DNA of 64,000 nt from Photobacterium ganghwense (GTDB lineage Bacteria; Pseudomonadota; Gammaproteobacteria; Enterobacterales; Vibrionaceae), in the NCBI RefSeq assembly GCF_003025595.1, contig NZ_PYMI01000004.1, positions 248,001 to 312,000 of the forward strand. Direction: 5' to 3'. How positions within the stretch are numbered: position 1 is the first letter of the stretch; every line of letters starts with the position of its first letter. Under the pieces are notes generated by a model, which made no database searches, was not told the origin of the DNA, and saw only the letters and a program-made list of their open reading frames with translations. The position numbers and the translations under genes are program-made. Positions 53,168-62,039 of this stretch are shown in pieces.

Positions 53168-53950
53168 ATGAAACGCTTACTGCCGGCCTGTGTTTTAGCA
53201 GTGGCCGCGCTGCTTTCAGCTTGTACCAGTTCCCCAACCGGACGCCAGCAGGTACTGTTATTCTCAGAGCAGGATATGTCGCAGCTAGGCGCTCAGTCAT
53301 TTGACGCACTGAAACAAGAGGAAAAAATTTACACCGACCGGAAAACCAATCAGTACGTACAGTGTGTCACGAATGCTCTGACCGCAAAATTGCCGGGTAC
53401 CCAGGCATACAGTCAATGGGAAGTGGTCGTTTTTGACAGTGACCAAATTAACGCCTTTGCGCTGCCAGGAGGCAAAATTGGAGTTTACACTGGTCTGCTG
53501 AAAGTCGCCGTTAACCAAGACCAGTTGGCTACCGTCATTGGCCACGAAATTGGCCACGTGATGGCCCAACACAGTAACGAACGCCTGTCCCGCTCACAAT
53601 TGGCCAATATGGGCATGCAGATTTCAAGCATGGCGATGAGCGGCACACAGTATCATGATATGGCCATGGCTGGCTTAGGGCTGGGCATGCAATACGGGGT
53701 GTTAATGCCGTATGGACGATCGCAGGAATCGGAATCGGACATTATCGGCCTGCGACTGATGGCAGAAGCCGGGTTTGATCCGAACGAGAGTATCCGTTTA
53801 TGGCAGAACATGGCTAAAGCCTCAGGGGGTAATCAGCCACCGGAACTGCTATCGACCCACCCGTCGCATTCAACCCGTATTGATGATTTGAGAAAAGAGA
53901 TCGGCAAACTACCGACTTACAACACGCCCCACCCTCAATGCCGTTTATAA
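53168..53950 (+). CDS. M48-family metalloprotease lipoprotein (LoiP/YcaL-like)
   Basis: 260 residues, ATG at 53168 (AAGGAG 6 bases upstream). Lipoprotein signal with lipobox LSAC, TGRQQVLLFSEQDM, then the zinc motif HEIGHVMAQH (HExxH) with the third-ligand region SQESESDIIGLRLMAEAGFDP. These outer-membrane proteases handle misfolded envelope proteins. The SSPTGRQQ segment is typical of LoiP-type members. Confidence 0.93.
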   Translation: MKRLLPACVLAVAALLSACTSSPTGRQQVLLFSEQDMSQLGAQSFDALKQEEKIYTDRKTNQYVQCVTNALTAKLPGTQAYSQWEVVVFDSDQINAFALPGGKIGVYTGLLKVAVNQDQLATVIGHEIGHVMAQHSNERLSRSQLANMGMQISSMAMSGTQYHDMAMAGLGLGMQYGVLMPYGRSQESESDIIGLRLMAEAGFDPNESIRLWQNMAKASGGNQPPELLSTHPSHSTRIDDLRKEIGKLPTYNTPHPQCRL

Positions 53951-54036
53951 CGGTTAGCTGCAAAGCCTTGCAATATACTGCATGCACAGAAAATCTCGGT
54001 GCTCAAAAACAGCAATCAGACAAATACAAAAAAGAA

Positions 54037-54056
54037 AGACCGGCTTAAGCCGGTCT
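54037..54056. terminator. Bidirectional palindromic terminator
   Basis: AGACCGGC-TTAA-GCCGGTCT between convergent genes. Confidence 0.85.
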
Positions 54057-54093
54057 CTCGGTATATGCAAACACGCAGTTCGTAATCAGGTCG

Positions 54094-54285
54094 CTACTTG
54101 CTCAGCTCTTCAAATTTCTTGCTGAGCTCGTCTGCGGTGTCTGACGCTTTATCTGACATATCTTCCATGGCATCACGCACATCTTCCATAGAACGGCTGT
54201 CGGTCAAATCTTCGATTTCGTCTTTGTAGGTCACCCCGATATAGATACCCAAACCGACCAGCGCCAATACAATATATTTCAACAT
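54094..54285 (-). CDS. Small membrane-anchored coiled-coil protein, 63 residues
   Basis: N-terminal membrane helix (MLKYIVLALVGLGIYIGVTY) then an acidic amphipathic tail of about 43 residues (DEIEDLTDSRSMEDVRDAMEDMSDKASD...). Good ribosome site (AGAAAG) and no partner except luxT 46 bp upstream on the same strand, which may be co-transcribed. Function unknown. Confidence 0.75.
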   Translation of the reverse strand: MLKYIVLALVGLGIYIGVTYKDEIEDLTDSRSMEDVRDAMEDMSDKASDTADELSKKFEELSK

Positions 54286-54331
54286 GAACTTTCTCTTAAA
54301 ATCATAGCGTCTAATAAGTATAACGCTTAAC

Positions 54332-54793
54332 TTAACGCGCCAGTGTTGTCAGTGACTTGCCCAACAACCACTCCAGCTCTTTTTCACCCTCAGCACCAAA
54401 GCGTTCCTGGCACAGCACATAGAGTCTTTCTATGCCGCGTTGCGAAAACCCGCTATCTGACTGGGCCGATGCAATATGGTGAAACAGTAAGCGCAGGGTG
54501 GCGCAGAACTTCTCGTCACTCAGAGCCGTCAGCCAACTGTCTGCAAAGCCTTCAACCCCTTTTTCAAGTTCAAGTTTCTCAACAAACATGCTGAATATGC
54601 GCTGATCCAACGCATTGGCAAAATCTTGCTTTTTGGGAAAATGGTGACTGATTCCGGTACGGGAAATGCCTGTCTGCTTGCTCAGGGTGGTGTATGACAT
54701 TTTGTCATAACCCAGGGTCAAAATCTGTTCGACCACTGCATCCATAATTGTCTGGATAGTGATTTCAGTATCTTCTTTACTACGCTTTGGCAT
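54332..54793 (-). CDS. luxT: LuxT-type TetR regulator
   Basis: 153 residues, short for TetR but the length known for LuxT (17 kDa). N-terminal HTH: TIQTIMDAVVEQILTLGYDKMSY then SKQTGISRTGISHHFPKKQDF. In V. harveyi, LuxT represses the qrr1 sRNA and so modulates quorum sensing, and it also affects siderophore and other genes. The call rests on length and N-terminal sequence recalled from LuxT. Divergent from the acyl-CoA ligase gene, across a 316 bp region. Confidence 0.75.
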   Translation of the reverse strand: MPKRSKEDTEITIQTIMDAVVEQILTLGYDKMSYTTLSKQTGISRTGISHHFPKKQDFANALDQRIFSMFVEKLELEKGVEGFADSWLTALSDEKFCATLRLLFHHIASAQSDSGFSQRGIERLYVLCQERFGAEGEKELEWLLGKSLTTLAR

Positions 54794-55047
54794 AATCCGT
54801 TGACTCTGTCTTCATCTTTATCAACAAGCCCGTCAACTACTCACGGTTTTAAGTTAACCCATCAGCAGCTCACTAAAGTCTGGCAAGTATAATAGAAACA
54901 AAATTTTATGAATAGGCGATAGCTGCAATAAAAATTGTACACCTGTTTGAATTTTGTTCTATTTTAATCAGTGAAACACTCTGCTTTTCTTTTACCCGTC
55001 AGGCGGCATGAATTTCAGGAAACGCGCGCTGACAGCGTTTTAACACC

Positions 55048-55075
55048 TTGACCAATAGTATAAAATTGCTTTAAT
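55048..55075 (+). promoter_or_regulatory. Predicted promoter of the acyl-CoA ligase gene
   Basis: TTGACC (55048-55053), 16 bp, TTTAAT (55070-55075), 35 bp before the ATG. A TATAAT also occurs at 54888 but is 220 bp away. Confidence 0.5.
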
Positions 55076-55109
55076 TTTACAAAATAATAACATTTCAAAG
55101 GATCGAAGT

Positions 55110-56804
55110 ATGAATCTACCTCTGCAATCGGAACGCTTAAGGGACTCACTCATGACACAACCGCTGCCAACTGACATGATCTTAAAATGGGCAGAAGAGC
55201 GACCCAATGATGTCTATCTTCGCCAGATTATGAACCGGCAATTTGTCGATTTCACTTATGCAGAGGTGGCCGATAAGGCACTACGCCTGGTAAGCGCCCT
55301 CCGAGCTCAGGGTTTCATGCCCGGTGACCGCATCGCGCTGATGTCAAAAAACTGTGCAGAATGGTTTATTACCGATTTGGCGTTAATGCTGGGAAGCTAT
55401 ATCAGTGTGCCGGTTTTCCCAACGGCCGGGGCTGATACAATTGAGCACTGCCTGACCCACAGTGAATCAAAAGCTATCCTGATCGGGAAACTGGATAATT
55501 CTCAAGCCATCGAATCTGTCATGGCGAAATATCCTGACCTGCTGTCAATTGCGTTTAATTACCCTAGCGCGCCGAAATGTCATTTTGATTTCAATGACTT
55601 TATTAATGAGCATGCGCCAAGTGAAGAACGGCCAGAGCACCAGCAGGGCGACATCATGTCCATTGTTTACACCTCCGGCACATCAGGCCTGCCTAAAGGC
55701 GCCATGCTGAGTTACGGCGGTTTTGCCTGGTCAGCGCAACGACTGATTGATCATATCGGCATGCAGGACGGTGAACGTCTGTTCTCTTACCTGCCGCTGG
55801 CGCACATTACCGAACGCGTTTACATTTTTGGCTCGTCCGTCATGGCCGGGATCCAGGTTGCCTTTCCGGAGTCGCTGGATACTTTCATTGATGATGTCAA
55901 AATGTATCGCCCGACTCTGTTCATTTCGGTACCTCGTCTGTGGACACTGTTCCAGCAACGTATTCTGGAAAAGCTGCCGCAATCAAAACTCAATATTTTG
56001 CTGAAGATCCCGTTTATCTCTGGCGTGATTAAACGCAAACTGGCACAGGGGCTCGGGCTGGATAAAGCGCGCGTTCTGGGTTGTGGTTCGGCACCGGTTT
56101 CACCAGCATTGCTTCGCTGGTATGAAACCATTGGTCTCAATATCACCGAAGCCTGGGGCATGACAGAGTCCTTTGCATACAGCACCCTGAACTACCCGTT
56201 CCGCAGCGATAAGATTGGTACTGTTGGGAATGCAGGGCCGGGTATCGAGCTGAAAATCGCAGCCGATGAAGAAATCATGGTTCGCGGTAATGGGTTGTTC
56301 ACCGGTTATTACAAAAATGAAGAAGCTAGCCAGGCTATGTTTGACCATGAGGGCTGGCTGCATACCGGCGATATCGGTGCCATCGATGAAGAAGGTTACC
56401 TGACGATACAAGGACGTAAAAATGACACCTTCAAAACCGCCAAAGGGAAATTTGTATCACCGGTTCCTATTGAAAAACGGATTTTTGAGATCGCTAGTAT
56501 TGAAATGATGTGTCTGGTCGGCTCAGGGATGCCCGCTCCTATTCTCCTTGCCGTTCCACATGATTTTCCGAACTTCGACCGCCAACGTTATGAAAAAACT
56601 GCGCAGCGGGTCATTGAAACGATCAACAAAGAGCTGGAATCACATGCTAAAATCAAAGGCGTTCTGATGATTAAAGAGCCATGGAGTGTGGAAAATGGCT
56701 TCTTGACACCAACACTGAAAATTAAGCGTCATTTATTAGAGAAAAAATACCACAATATTGGGGCGGACTGGCCAAAAGATCGTTTGATTCAGTGGGAAGA
56801 ATAA
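55110..56804 (+). CDS. Long-chain acyl-CoA ligase, FadD/FAA-like
   Basis: 564 residues. ANL-superfamily motifs: IVYTSGTSGLPKGAML (P-loop), NITEAWGMTESFAY, GWLHTGDIG, then the hinge IQGRKNDTFKTAKGKFV. The enzyme activates fatty acids with ATP and CoA. AAGGAT stands 6 bases before the ATG. It is closer to the FAA1/bubblegum type (SLPLAHITERVY) than to E. coli FadD. Ends in a strong hairpin. Confidence 0.93.
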   Translation: MNLPLQSERLRDSLMTQPLPTDMILKWAEERPNDVYLRQIMNRQFVDFTYAEVADKALRLVSALRAQGFMPGDRIALMSKNCAEWFITDLALMLGSYISVPVFPTAGADTIEHCLTHSESKAILIGKLDNSQAIESVMAKYPDLLSIAFNYPSAPKCHFDFNDFINEHAPSEERPEHQQGDIMSIVYTSGTSGLPKGAMLSYGGFAWSAQRLIDHIGMQDGERLFSYLPLAHITERVYIFGSSVMAGIQVAFPESLDTFIDDVKMYRPTLFISVPRLWTLFQQRILEKLPQSKLNILLKIPFISGVIKRKLAQGLGLDKARVLGCGSAPVSPALLRWYETIGLNITEAWGMTESFAYSTLNYPFRSDKIGTVGNAGPGIELKIAADEEIMVRGNGLFTGYYKNEEASQAMFDHEGWLHTGDIGAIDEEGYLTIQGRKNDTFKTAKGKFVSPVPIEKRIFEIASIEMMCLVGSGMPAPILLAVPHDFPNFDRQRYEKTAQRVIETINKELESHAKIKGVLMIKEPWSVENGFLTPTLKIKRHLLEKKYHNIGADWPKDRLIQWEE

Positions 56805-56815
56805 ACGGGTAAACT

Positions 56816-56847
56816 ATTAAGCAGTCACTCCATAGTGACTGCTTAAT
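56816..56847. terminator. Terminator after the acyl-CoA ligase gene
   Basis: ATTAAGCAGTCACT-CCAT-AGTGACTGCTTAAT. Confidence 0.85.
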
Positions 56848-57052
56848 TCATAAAACAATCACTTGCCAGTCAAATCTGCACCTAATCATCATTTCTCAAT
56901 GAAAACATCTGCATCACAATATTAAAAACGATGCATACCTCCATTTTTGCGCCTTTAGTTATTCTCTGCGTGACAGATTATTAGCCCACCAAATCTGCCG
57001 ATGTTACTTTCAAAGAAATCCCGAGTTCTTTTTAAAGGCTTTTCTTTTCAAA

Positions 57053-58378
57053 ATGATGCGCACCCGATTTTTTAGCTTTTTTCCACTGCTACTTACTGCA
57101 GCACTGACTTCACAGGCGGCAGCTGAAACACAACATGATGCATTGAATGTTCAGGTAGATCAGTATCTCTCGCATCAGAATCAATACGGACGTTTCAGCG
57201 GCAATATTTTGATTGCCAAAGAAAATAAGCTTATCTATGAAAGTAGTTTCGGGATGGCTGATGTGAAAATGAAGCGCCCTGTTACCCCTGACAGCCTGTT
57301 TAAAGTCGGCTCATTAACCCAGCCTCTGACCGCTGCGGCCATTCTGCGATTGCACGAGCAGGGGAAACTGAATCTCGATGAACCTGTTTCTAAGTACTAC
57401 CCGAAGCTGAAGAAAGCAGACAATATTACGATCGCAATGTTACTGAACCACACATCCGGGCTGTTTCGGGATAACTCATGGCGTGAATATGACAGCAGCT
57501 GTAAATCAGACCAATTGATCAGAAACACAATCAACACCTCCGCAGACTATCCCCCTCATCTGATTTTTAACTACAGTAATGCCAATTACTATCTGTTGGG
57601 CGGCATCATCGAAAAAGTCACCCAATCAACCTTTGAAAAGTTTGTGACATCGGAAGTGCTACGCCCATTAGGCATGAAAGACTCCAGCTTAAAGCTGACT
57701 TTGTCCTTTCAGTTGGCAAAATCCTATGAACTATCCGGACTGGTTGATGCTTACATTACGCCTAGTGGTTGTGCCTGGGCCGCGGGCGAGCTCATTACGT
57801 CTGCCCGCGATTTAATGACATTCAGCCAAGCGCTGCAAAACGGTGAACTGCTTTCTCCTGCCTCCTACACTATGATGCTGACCAACGAGTACGGTTTGTT
57901 TAACGAAGAAATTGAGGGACGGCAATATTATCTCCATCAGGGCCAAATTGACGGATTTAAAGCACTTTTTCTCCAGCATCCGGAAACAAAAACCACCATT
58001 GTTGCGTTAAGTAACTTGCACAATACGAACATAGACTTACTGACTGTGGACTTGCTCCGTTTAGTAGATGGCAGAGACCCACTTCATACACTGAAGCTAC
58101 CTGAAAGCAAGTTTGCCACCTGGCGAAAAGATGTGGATATCATAGGTAACTATCTCGACAACAGCGGTGTGCCTCTACAGGTTGTGTTTGAAGGCGGAAT
58201 TCTGAAAGCCAAAGTAAACCAATTTGATATTCCGTTACAGATTCAAAGCAAAAACAGCTTGTTTGCATTAGGTATCGATAATCAAATCCGTATTTATCGC
58301 AACGAAAACGACACCACCAAAGAGATCATTTTCTTTTCAAGGGACGGTCGCTATCTGTCGAGATTTACCCGAATCTAG
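57053..58378 (+). CDS. Beta-lactamase-fold serine hydrolase lacking the SxxK lysine
   Basis: 441 residues. Signal peptide (MMRTRFFSFFPLLLTAALTSQAAA), then a class C beta-lactamase-like domain (about 40-330): FKVGSLTQPLTA (S87-L-T-Q90), second motif YSN (Y174-S-N176), third motif HQG (H295-Q-G297). In this family the first motif is SxxK; here the lysine codon is CAG (57320-57322), giving Gln. A C-terminal beta domain (about 350-441) is like the Pab87/lipocalin-type tails of such proteins. Periplasmic. Without the lysine general base, normal acyl-enzyme chemistry is unlikely, so it may be a binding protein or use another mechanism. Confidence 0.88.
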   Translation: MMRTRFFSFFPLLLTAALTSQAAAETQHDALNVQVDQYLSHQNQYGRFSGNILIAKENKLIYESSFGMADVKMKRPVTPDSLFKVGSLTQPLTAAAILRLHEQGKLNLDEPVSKYYPKLKKADNITIAMLLNHTSGLFRDNSWREYDSSCKSDQLIRNTINTSADYPPHLIFNYSNANYYLLGGIIEKVTQSTFEKFVTSEVLRPLGMKDSSLKLTLSFQLAKSYELSGLVDAYITPSGCAWAAGELITSARDLMTFSQALQNGELLSPASYTMMLTNEYGLFNEEIEGRQYYLHQGQIDGFKALFLQHPETKTTIVALSNLHNTNIDLLTVDLLRLVDGRDPLHTLKLPESKFATWRKDVDIIGNYLDNSGVPLQVVFEGGILKAKVNQFDIPLQIQSKNSLFALGIDNQIRIYRNENDTTKEIIFFSRDGRYLSRFTRI

Positions 58379-58524
58379 CGATTCTCTGGCCTAGCCTGAT
58401 TCAGTATCAGGCTAATTTACGCACTTTTTATACCTTTTCTGATATTGGCAGGGGTTAGATATAGGCAGTATGTTGAAACAGTGACTAAACTTGCTTTTAG
58501 TTTTGAATAACGAGAGGTAATCAA

Positions 58525-58590
58525 ATGATGAAAACCTTTCGGACACGCAACATGCTCGACACTATGCTATTGAATATCCGATTAAAGTAG
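58525..58590 (+). CDS. Candidate 21-residue ORF
   Basis: MMKTFRTRNMLDTMLLNIRLK, with GAGAGG 7 bases before the ATG. It stands alone in the 1.25 kb gap after the serine hydrolase. The ribosome site is the only support. Confidence 0.2.
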   Translation: MMKTFRTRNMLDTMLLNIRLK

Positions 58591-58643
58591 GAAAGGGAAA
58601 AGCATTCAGGCGACACGAATGTAAGAAAAAACAACGAAAAAAT

Positions 58644-58757
58644 TGGCACTGTTTACCGTCCTACACGAAAGTACAAGTCAATATCAGACCACTCATCTCC
58701 CGCTACTGAGAAAAGTGAAGATACAAAATTGCGCCAACGACTCGGTAAACAGTGCCA
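58644..58757. repeat. MITE-like segment bounded by 15-bp inverted repeats
   Basis: TGGCACTGTTTACCG at 58644-58658 and CGGTAAACAGTGCCA at 58743-58757 are perfect reverse complements, 114 bp end to end with no ORF. The outer bases GGCACTGTT recall IS6-family ends. No 8-bp target duplication is visible at the borders. Confidence 0.5.
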
Positions 58758-59634
58758 CAACGTCAAATGACAACGTGATTATGTACCCATAGCCGCAACT
58801 CACAGAGCACAGCGTGAGGCCCAGCAAGTTGCAATGTGTATACTGCATCATACGTGCCAACCTTTAACTCAAATAAAATCAAATGATTACCACTTAAATT
58901 CACTCAGACCTGCCCTGTTATGGTGATAATCTGCACCATGACTCAACATTCTTTTCTGGCTTCCCATAGTTCGATAACATGCGCCCAGCTCCTGCCCACC
59001 GACAGACAACATATTTTATAAGCAGTCCTGAAAAGTCATAAAGAAAACCTGAGCACTAACTAACTTCACAGCTCAATCCGAAACTTGAAACTTGAAACTT
59101 GAAACATTTAGCTGACAGCAAACTGAGCTTCGTTTAAAAACAAAAAATCTCCGCCAGAGCCTGCATTACAGCGACTGAGAAATACAAACAGGGGCTCCTG
59201 ACAAACTCACATGCCATCATGAATTTCAGTAATACTTTTTTTCAAGGTTTTCGCGACTAACCAAAGAATTTAAGCCGCCAAAAATACATTACAGCTCTAA
59301 CATAAGAACGTGCATTCTTGCGATTAACAAAGAGAAAACAAAAGTAAAAACCACCGTTTTTACTGGATATTTAAGACTGAAAGTACCAATTACATTCTAC
59401 TCAAATCATTAGAGAGCAAGTTAAGTTTTTTCTAATAGTAATGAGATAAATCAAATTCAGTATTGACATTAGTTTTACTCATTTTACGTAACAGTAATTT
59501 AGGTTCATATTCCACCCAGATTGAGTCCTCAATCACAATTTTCATCACACGTATTCTGGCTTTATTCGAGTCAAATGGTGCCATAACGTCCTGTTGTGGC
59601 TGTGAGTTTTTCTATCAATCTGGAGTTACCCGTA
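58758..59634. other. AT-rich gap upstream of the MFS gene
   Basis: No supported gene. It holds AAACTTGA-type 8-bp repeats at 59080-59106 and long A/T tracts. Could contain the MFS promoter and horizontally acquired or decayed DNA. Confidence 0.45.
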
Positions 59635-60795
59635 GTGAACACACACGCTACTCAGGCACCACGTAACAGTGTCTGGGTTCCTGTTTCTGGCCTTACCATT
59701 TTTGCCATTGCCTCAGGTTATTTGATGAGCCTGCTGCCTTTAACGCTGGAAAGTCACCAATTGCCAACAAACGCGGCGAGTTGGCTGGCAAGTGTGTATT
59801 ACCTGGGACTGCTTTTCGGGGCCATGCTGATTGAACCCGTGATAAATAAAATTGGTCACCGACTATCATTTGTTAGCTTTATTACTGTACTGACAGTCTC
59901 TGTCGCTCTAATGATGGTCAACCATACCCTAACGTCTTGGTTATTAAGCCGCTTTGTTGCAGGTGTCGCGGTCGCCGGGGTATTTGTGGTTATTGAGTCC
60001 TGGCTTTTGATTGGTGACAGCAAAGAAGAGCGGGCGAAGAATCTTGGCCTTTACATGACTTCGCTGTACGGCGGTACGACTCTGGGACAATTCGGTATTG
60101 GCCTGATTGGCACCACTGGTGCACTACCCTTTATAGTCATCATCTGTCTTTTAGCGATGGCTACCCTGCCGGCAATGGCAGGAAAAGGCGCCCAACCTAA
60201 AGTTGAGCACCACGTGAGTCTGTCTCTACGTCAGATTTTGGGGTTGAGTAAACCGGCGATGGTTGGCTGTATGGTATCCGGCGTTGTCATGGGCTCTATT
60301 TACGGTCTGCTGCCTCTTGCTTTGCAAGGCAATACAACCAATGACGATCGTATCGGAGTATTGATGGCTGTTACTGTTTTGGGCGGCATGGTTATCCAAC
60401 CAATCATCGGTAAAGTATCTTGCCGCATATCAAAATCCGTTCTGCTGGCACTGATGAGCCTGCTGGGTGTGTTTGCGATGGGAATCTACCTGATTGATCA
60501 AAGTTACAGTATTCAGATTGTCAGCCTGGCACTGCTGGGAATGTCAGCCTTTGCCCTCTACCCGATTGCAATTACTCTGGCTTGTGATGGCTTAGCATCA
60601 GCATCCATCGTGTCAGCAACTCAGGTTATGCTATTTTGTTACAGCGTTGGCTCAGCATTGGGACCTCTGGCCGCAAACCGCTTTATGGAAAGCCAATACG
60701 GACTGATGGGATTTTTCTTTGCAGTTCTGCTGAGCACCTCAGTATATATGCTGATTGCCAGCCTCAGAACAAAGTCTACCGTAGTGGCGCAGTAA
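59635..60795 (+). CDS. MFS transporter, YcaD-like
   Basis: 386 residues from a GTG at 59635 (GGAG 9 bases upstream), matching E. coli YcaD (382). Twelve membrane helices. MFS features: GLLFGAMLIEPVINKIGHRLSF (loop 2-3) and ESWLLIGDSKEERAKNLGLYM, typical of the YcaD/YfkF subgroup. Substrate unknown. An alternative GTG at 59596 adds 13 residues. Confidence 0.85.
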   Translation: MNTHATQAPRNSVWVPVSGLTIFAIASGYLMSLLPLTLESHQLPTNAASWLASVYYLGLLFGAMLIEPVINKIGHRLSFVSFITVLTVSVALMMVNHTLTSWLLSRFVAGVAVAGVFVVIESWLLIGDSKEERAKNLGLYMTSLYGGTTLGQFGIGLIGTTGALPFIVIICLLAMATLPAMAGKGAQPKVEHHVSLSLRQILGLSKPAMVGCMVSGVVMGSIYGLLPLALQGNTTNDDRIGVLMAVTVLGGMVIQPIIGKVSCRISKSVLLALMSLLGVFAMGIYLIDQSYSIQIVSLALLGMSAFALYPIAITLACDGLASASIVSATQVMLFCYSVGSALGPLAANRFMESQYGLMGFFFAVLLSTSVYMLIASLRTKSTVVAQ

Positions 60796-60881
60796 CCACA
60801 TACCGACAACGGCAGAGCAACGAACGAATAAAAGTAGTGCGGCTCAACGTGAAGTGAAACGTCAGAGAATCGCCAAAACCC

Positions 60882-60907
60882 AAAAAGCCAGCTTCTGCTG
60901 GCTTTTT
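60882..60907 (+). terminator. Rho-independent terminator after the MFS gene
   Basis: AAAAAGCCAGC-TTCT-GCTGGCTTTTT with a T-run. Confidence 0.95.
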
Positions 60908-61160
60908 TCATTCGAGATTGGGTATCAGAAGGCAACGCCTTTCTTTGTGACACTATTTTTGAGCCTATCTGTACGGCTCTTTGTTTGTGAACATAATTCA
61001 GGAACATGGCGCTGACTGGGGCATAGTGCTGAAAATGGCCACAATTTGAGGTCGACAAGTATTTCTAACTCGTTGATTCATCTCTTTCGTATTATCACGC
61101 AGCTTAATCTAAAAAAGAGTGCTTCTGATAAGATTGGCCCTTTACTTTGAATGAAAGGCC

Positions 61161-61556
61161 CAAAAAGAGCGGGCGCGACATAAGTCGCGCCCTTGGTCTT
61201 TTTTGCAGCAATCCCGCTACGATGGTGCTCCCTGCATCATTCCTTGATTAAGCTGTTTCCTTCAGCGCAGTCCCTTATCTATCCGTCCTGGATATGTCCT
61301 GTTGGTCTCGCCTTGACCCGTCGAAGCATCCTGTTTCGACTCTCTTCTCCATCCTGGAGGTGTCCCTTACTTCATCCTGAAGTGGTCCATTTTGTCTTCC
61401 TGACCCGTAAGCATCCTACTTACGTTATCGACTCCTTTCGATTATCCCTTCACAGTCCTTGTCCGATATATCATCCTGATACACCGACCTCTTCCTGAGG
61501 TTGCCAACATCCCTGGCCGCTTTCCTGTTCCGTTCCGTCAGTTCCTTCCGACGGGG
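61161..61556 (-). ncRNA. csrB: CsrB-type regulatory RNA
   Basis: About 395 nt on the minus strand. It carries 15 AGGA and 5 AGGGA motifs, nine of them CAGGA, the CsrA-binding consensus. Many sit in loops of small hairpins (CTCCAGGATGGAG, CTTCAGGATGAAG, TATCAGGATGATA, CGTAAGTAGGATGCTTACG). A 5' hairpin (CCGTC...GACGG) and a strong 3' terminator (GGGCGCGAC-TTAT-GTCGCGCCC, then GCTCTTTTT) frame it. A -10-like TTTAAT lies at 61562-61567. The RNA would soak up CsrA and so control carbon storage (glgB is next door), motility and biofilm. The 5' end is estimated from the -10 and may be off by several bases. Confidence 0.9.
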
Positions 61557-61720
61557 TACAGATTAAAAGATCTGAGTTTTTGAGCAAGCAACAGAGATCA
61601 CATTTTTCTTTGATAAAAAATTTCGAGTTAACAATAAAACCTCAAGCATTTGATTTTAATGCTTTTATTTAAATCACGTATTATTGACTTACATGACATT
61701 TCGTTAAAATCTTACTCCTT

Positions 61721-61738
61721 TGTGAGAGATCTCTTACA
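61721..61738. promoter_or_regulatory. VarA/GacA/UvrY box upstream of csrB
   Basis: On the minus strand TGTAAG-AGATCT-CTCACA, one base from the GacA consensus TGTAAGN6CTTACA. It lies about 165-180 bp upstream of the csrB start, the distance at which UvrY/GacA sites activate Csr RNAs. Confidence 0.8.
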
Positions 61739-61843
61739 CGCATCCCTACCAAATTCATCACCTGCTGACTGATTGTATTCCAATACGATCGGCTAATTGG
61801 AAACCAACCACAATACGAAACCGACTATGGGACACAATACCAA

Positions 61844-61883
61844 TAAAAAAAACCGCCACATTGCGAGAGCAAAATGACGGTTT
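61844..61883 (-). terminator. Terminator of glgB
   Basis: AAACCGTCATTTTGC-TCTC-GCAATGTGGCGGTTT on the minus strand, 15 pairs with one mismatch and two wobbles, then TTTTTATT. It lies 156 bp after the glgB stop and upstream of the VarA box. Confidence 0.88.
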
Positions 61884-62039
61884 CGGGTTTGTTCACCATG
61901 GCAGTGAATAGTAATGACAACGTTTACTTACTACTCTGGCAGCCGCTCTTAAAACGAAATCAGCAAGAGTAGCTTTTCACCCATGCTTCTGAACAACGCA
62001 TCCAGGTAGAGTCATCACTGCTGATTCGATGGAGACAGA

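Noticed and set aside
58637..58764. Complete IS6-family insertion sequence
   Set aside because: Only 114 bp between the inverted repeats, no transposase frame and no 8-bp target duplication.
61193..61498. 101-codon plus-strand frame
   Set aside because: It is the complement of the CsrB-type RNA; the composition is dominated by the repeated TCCTG motifs and there is no ribosome site.
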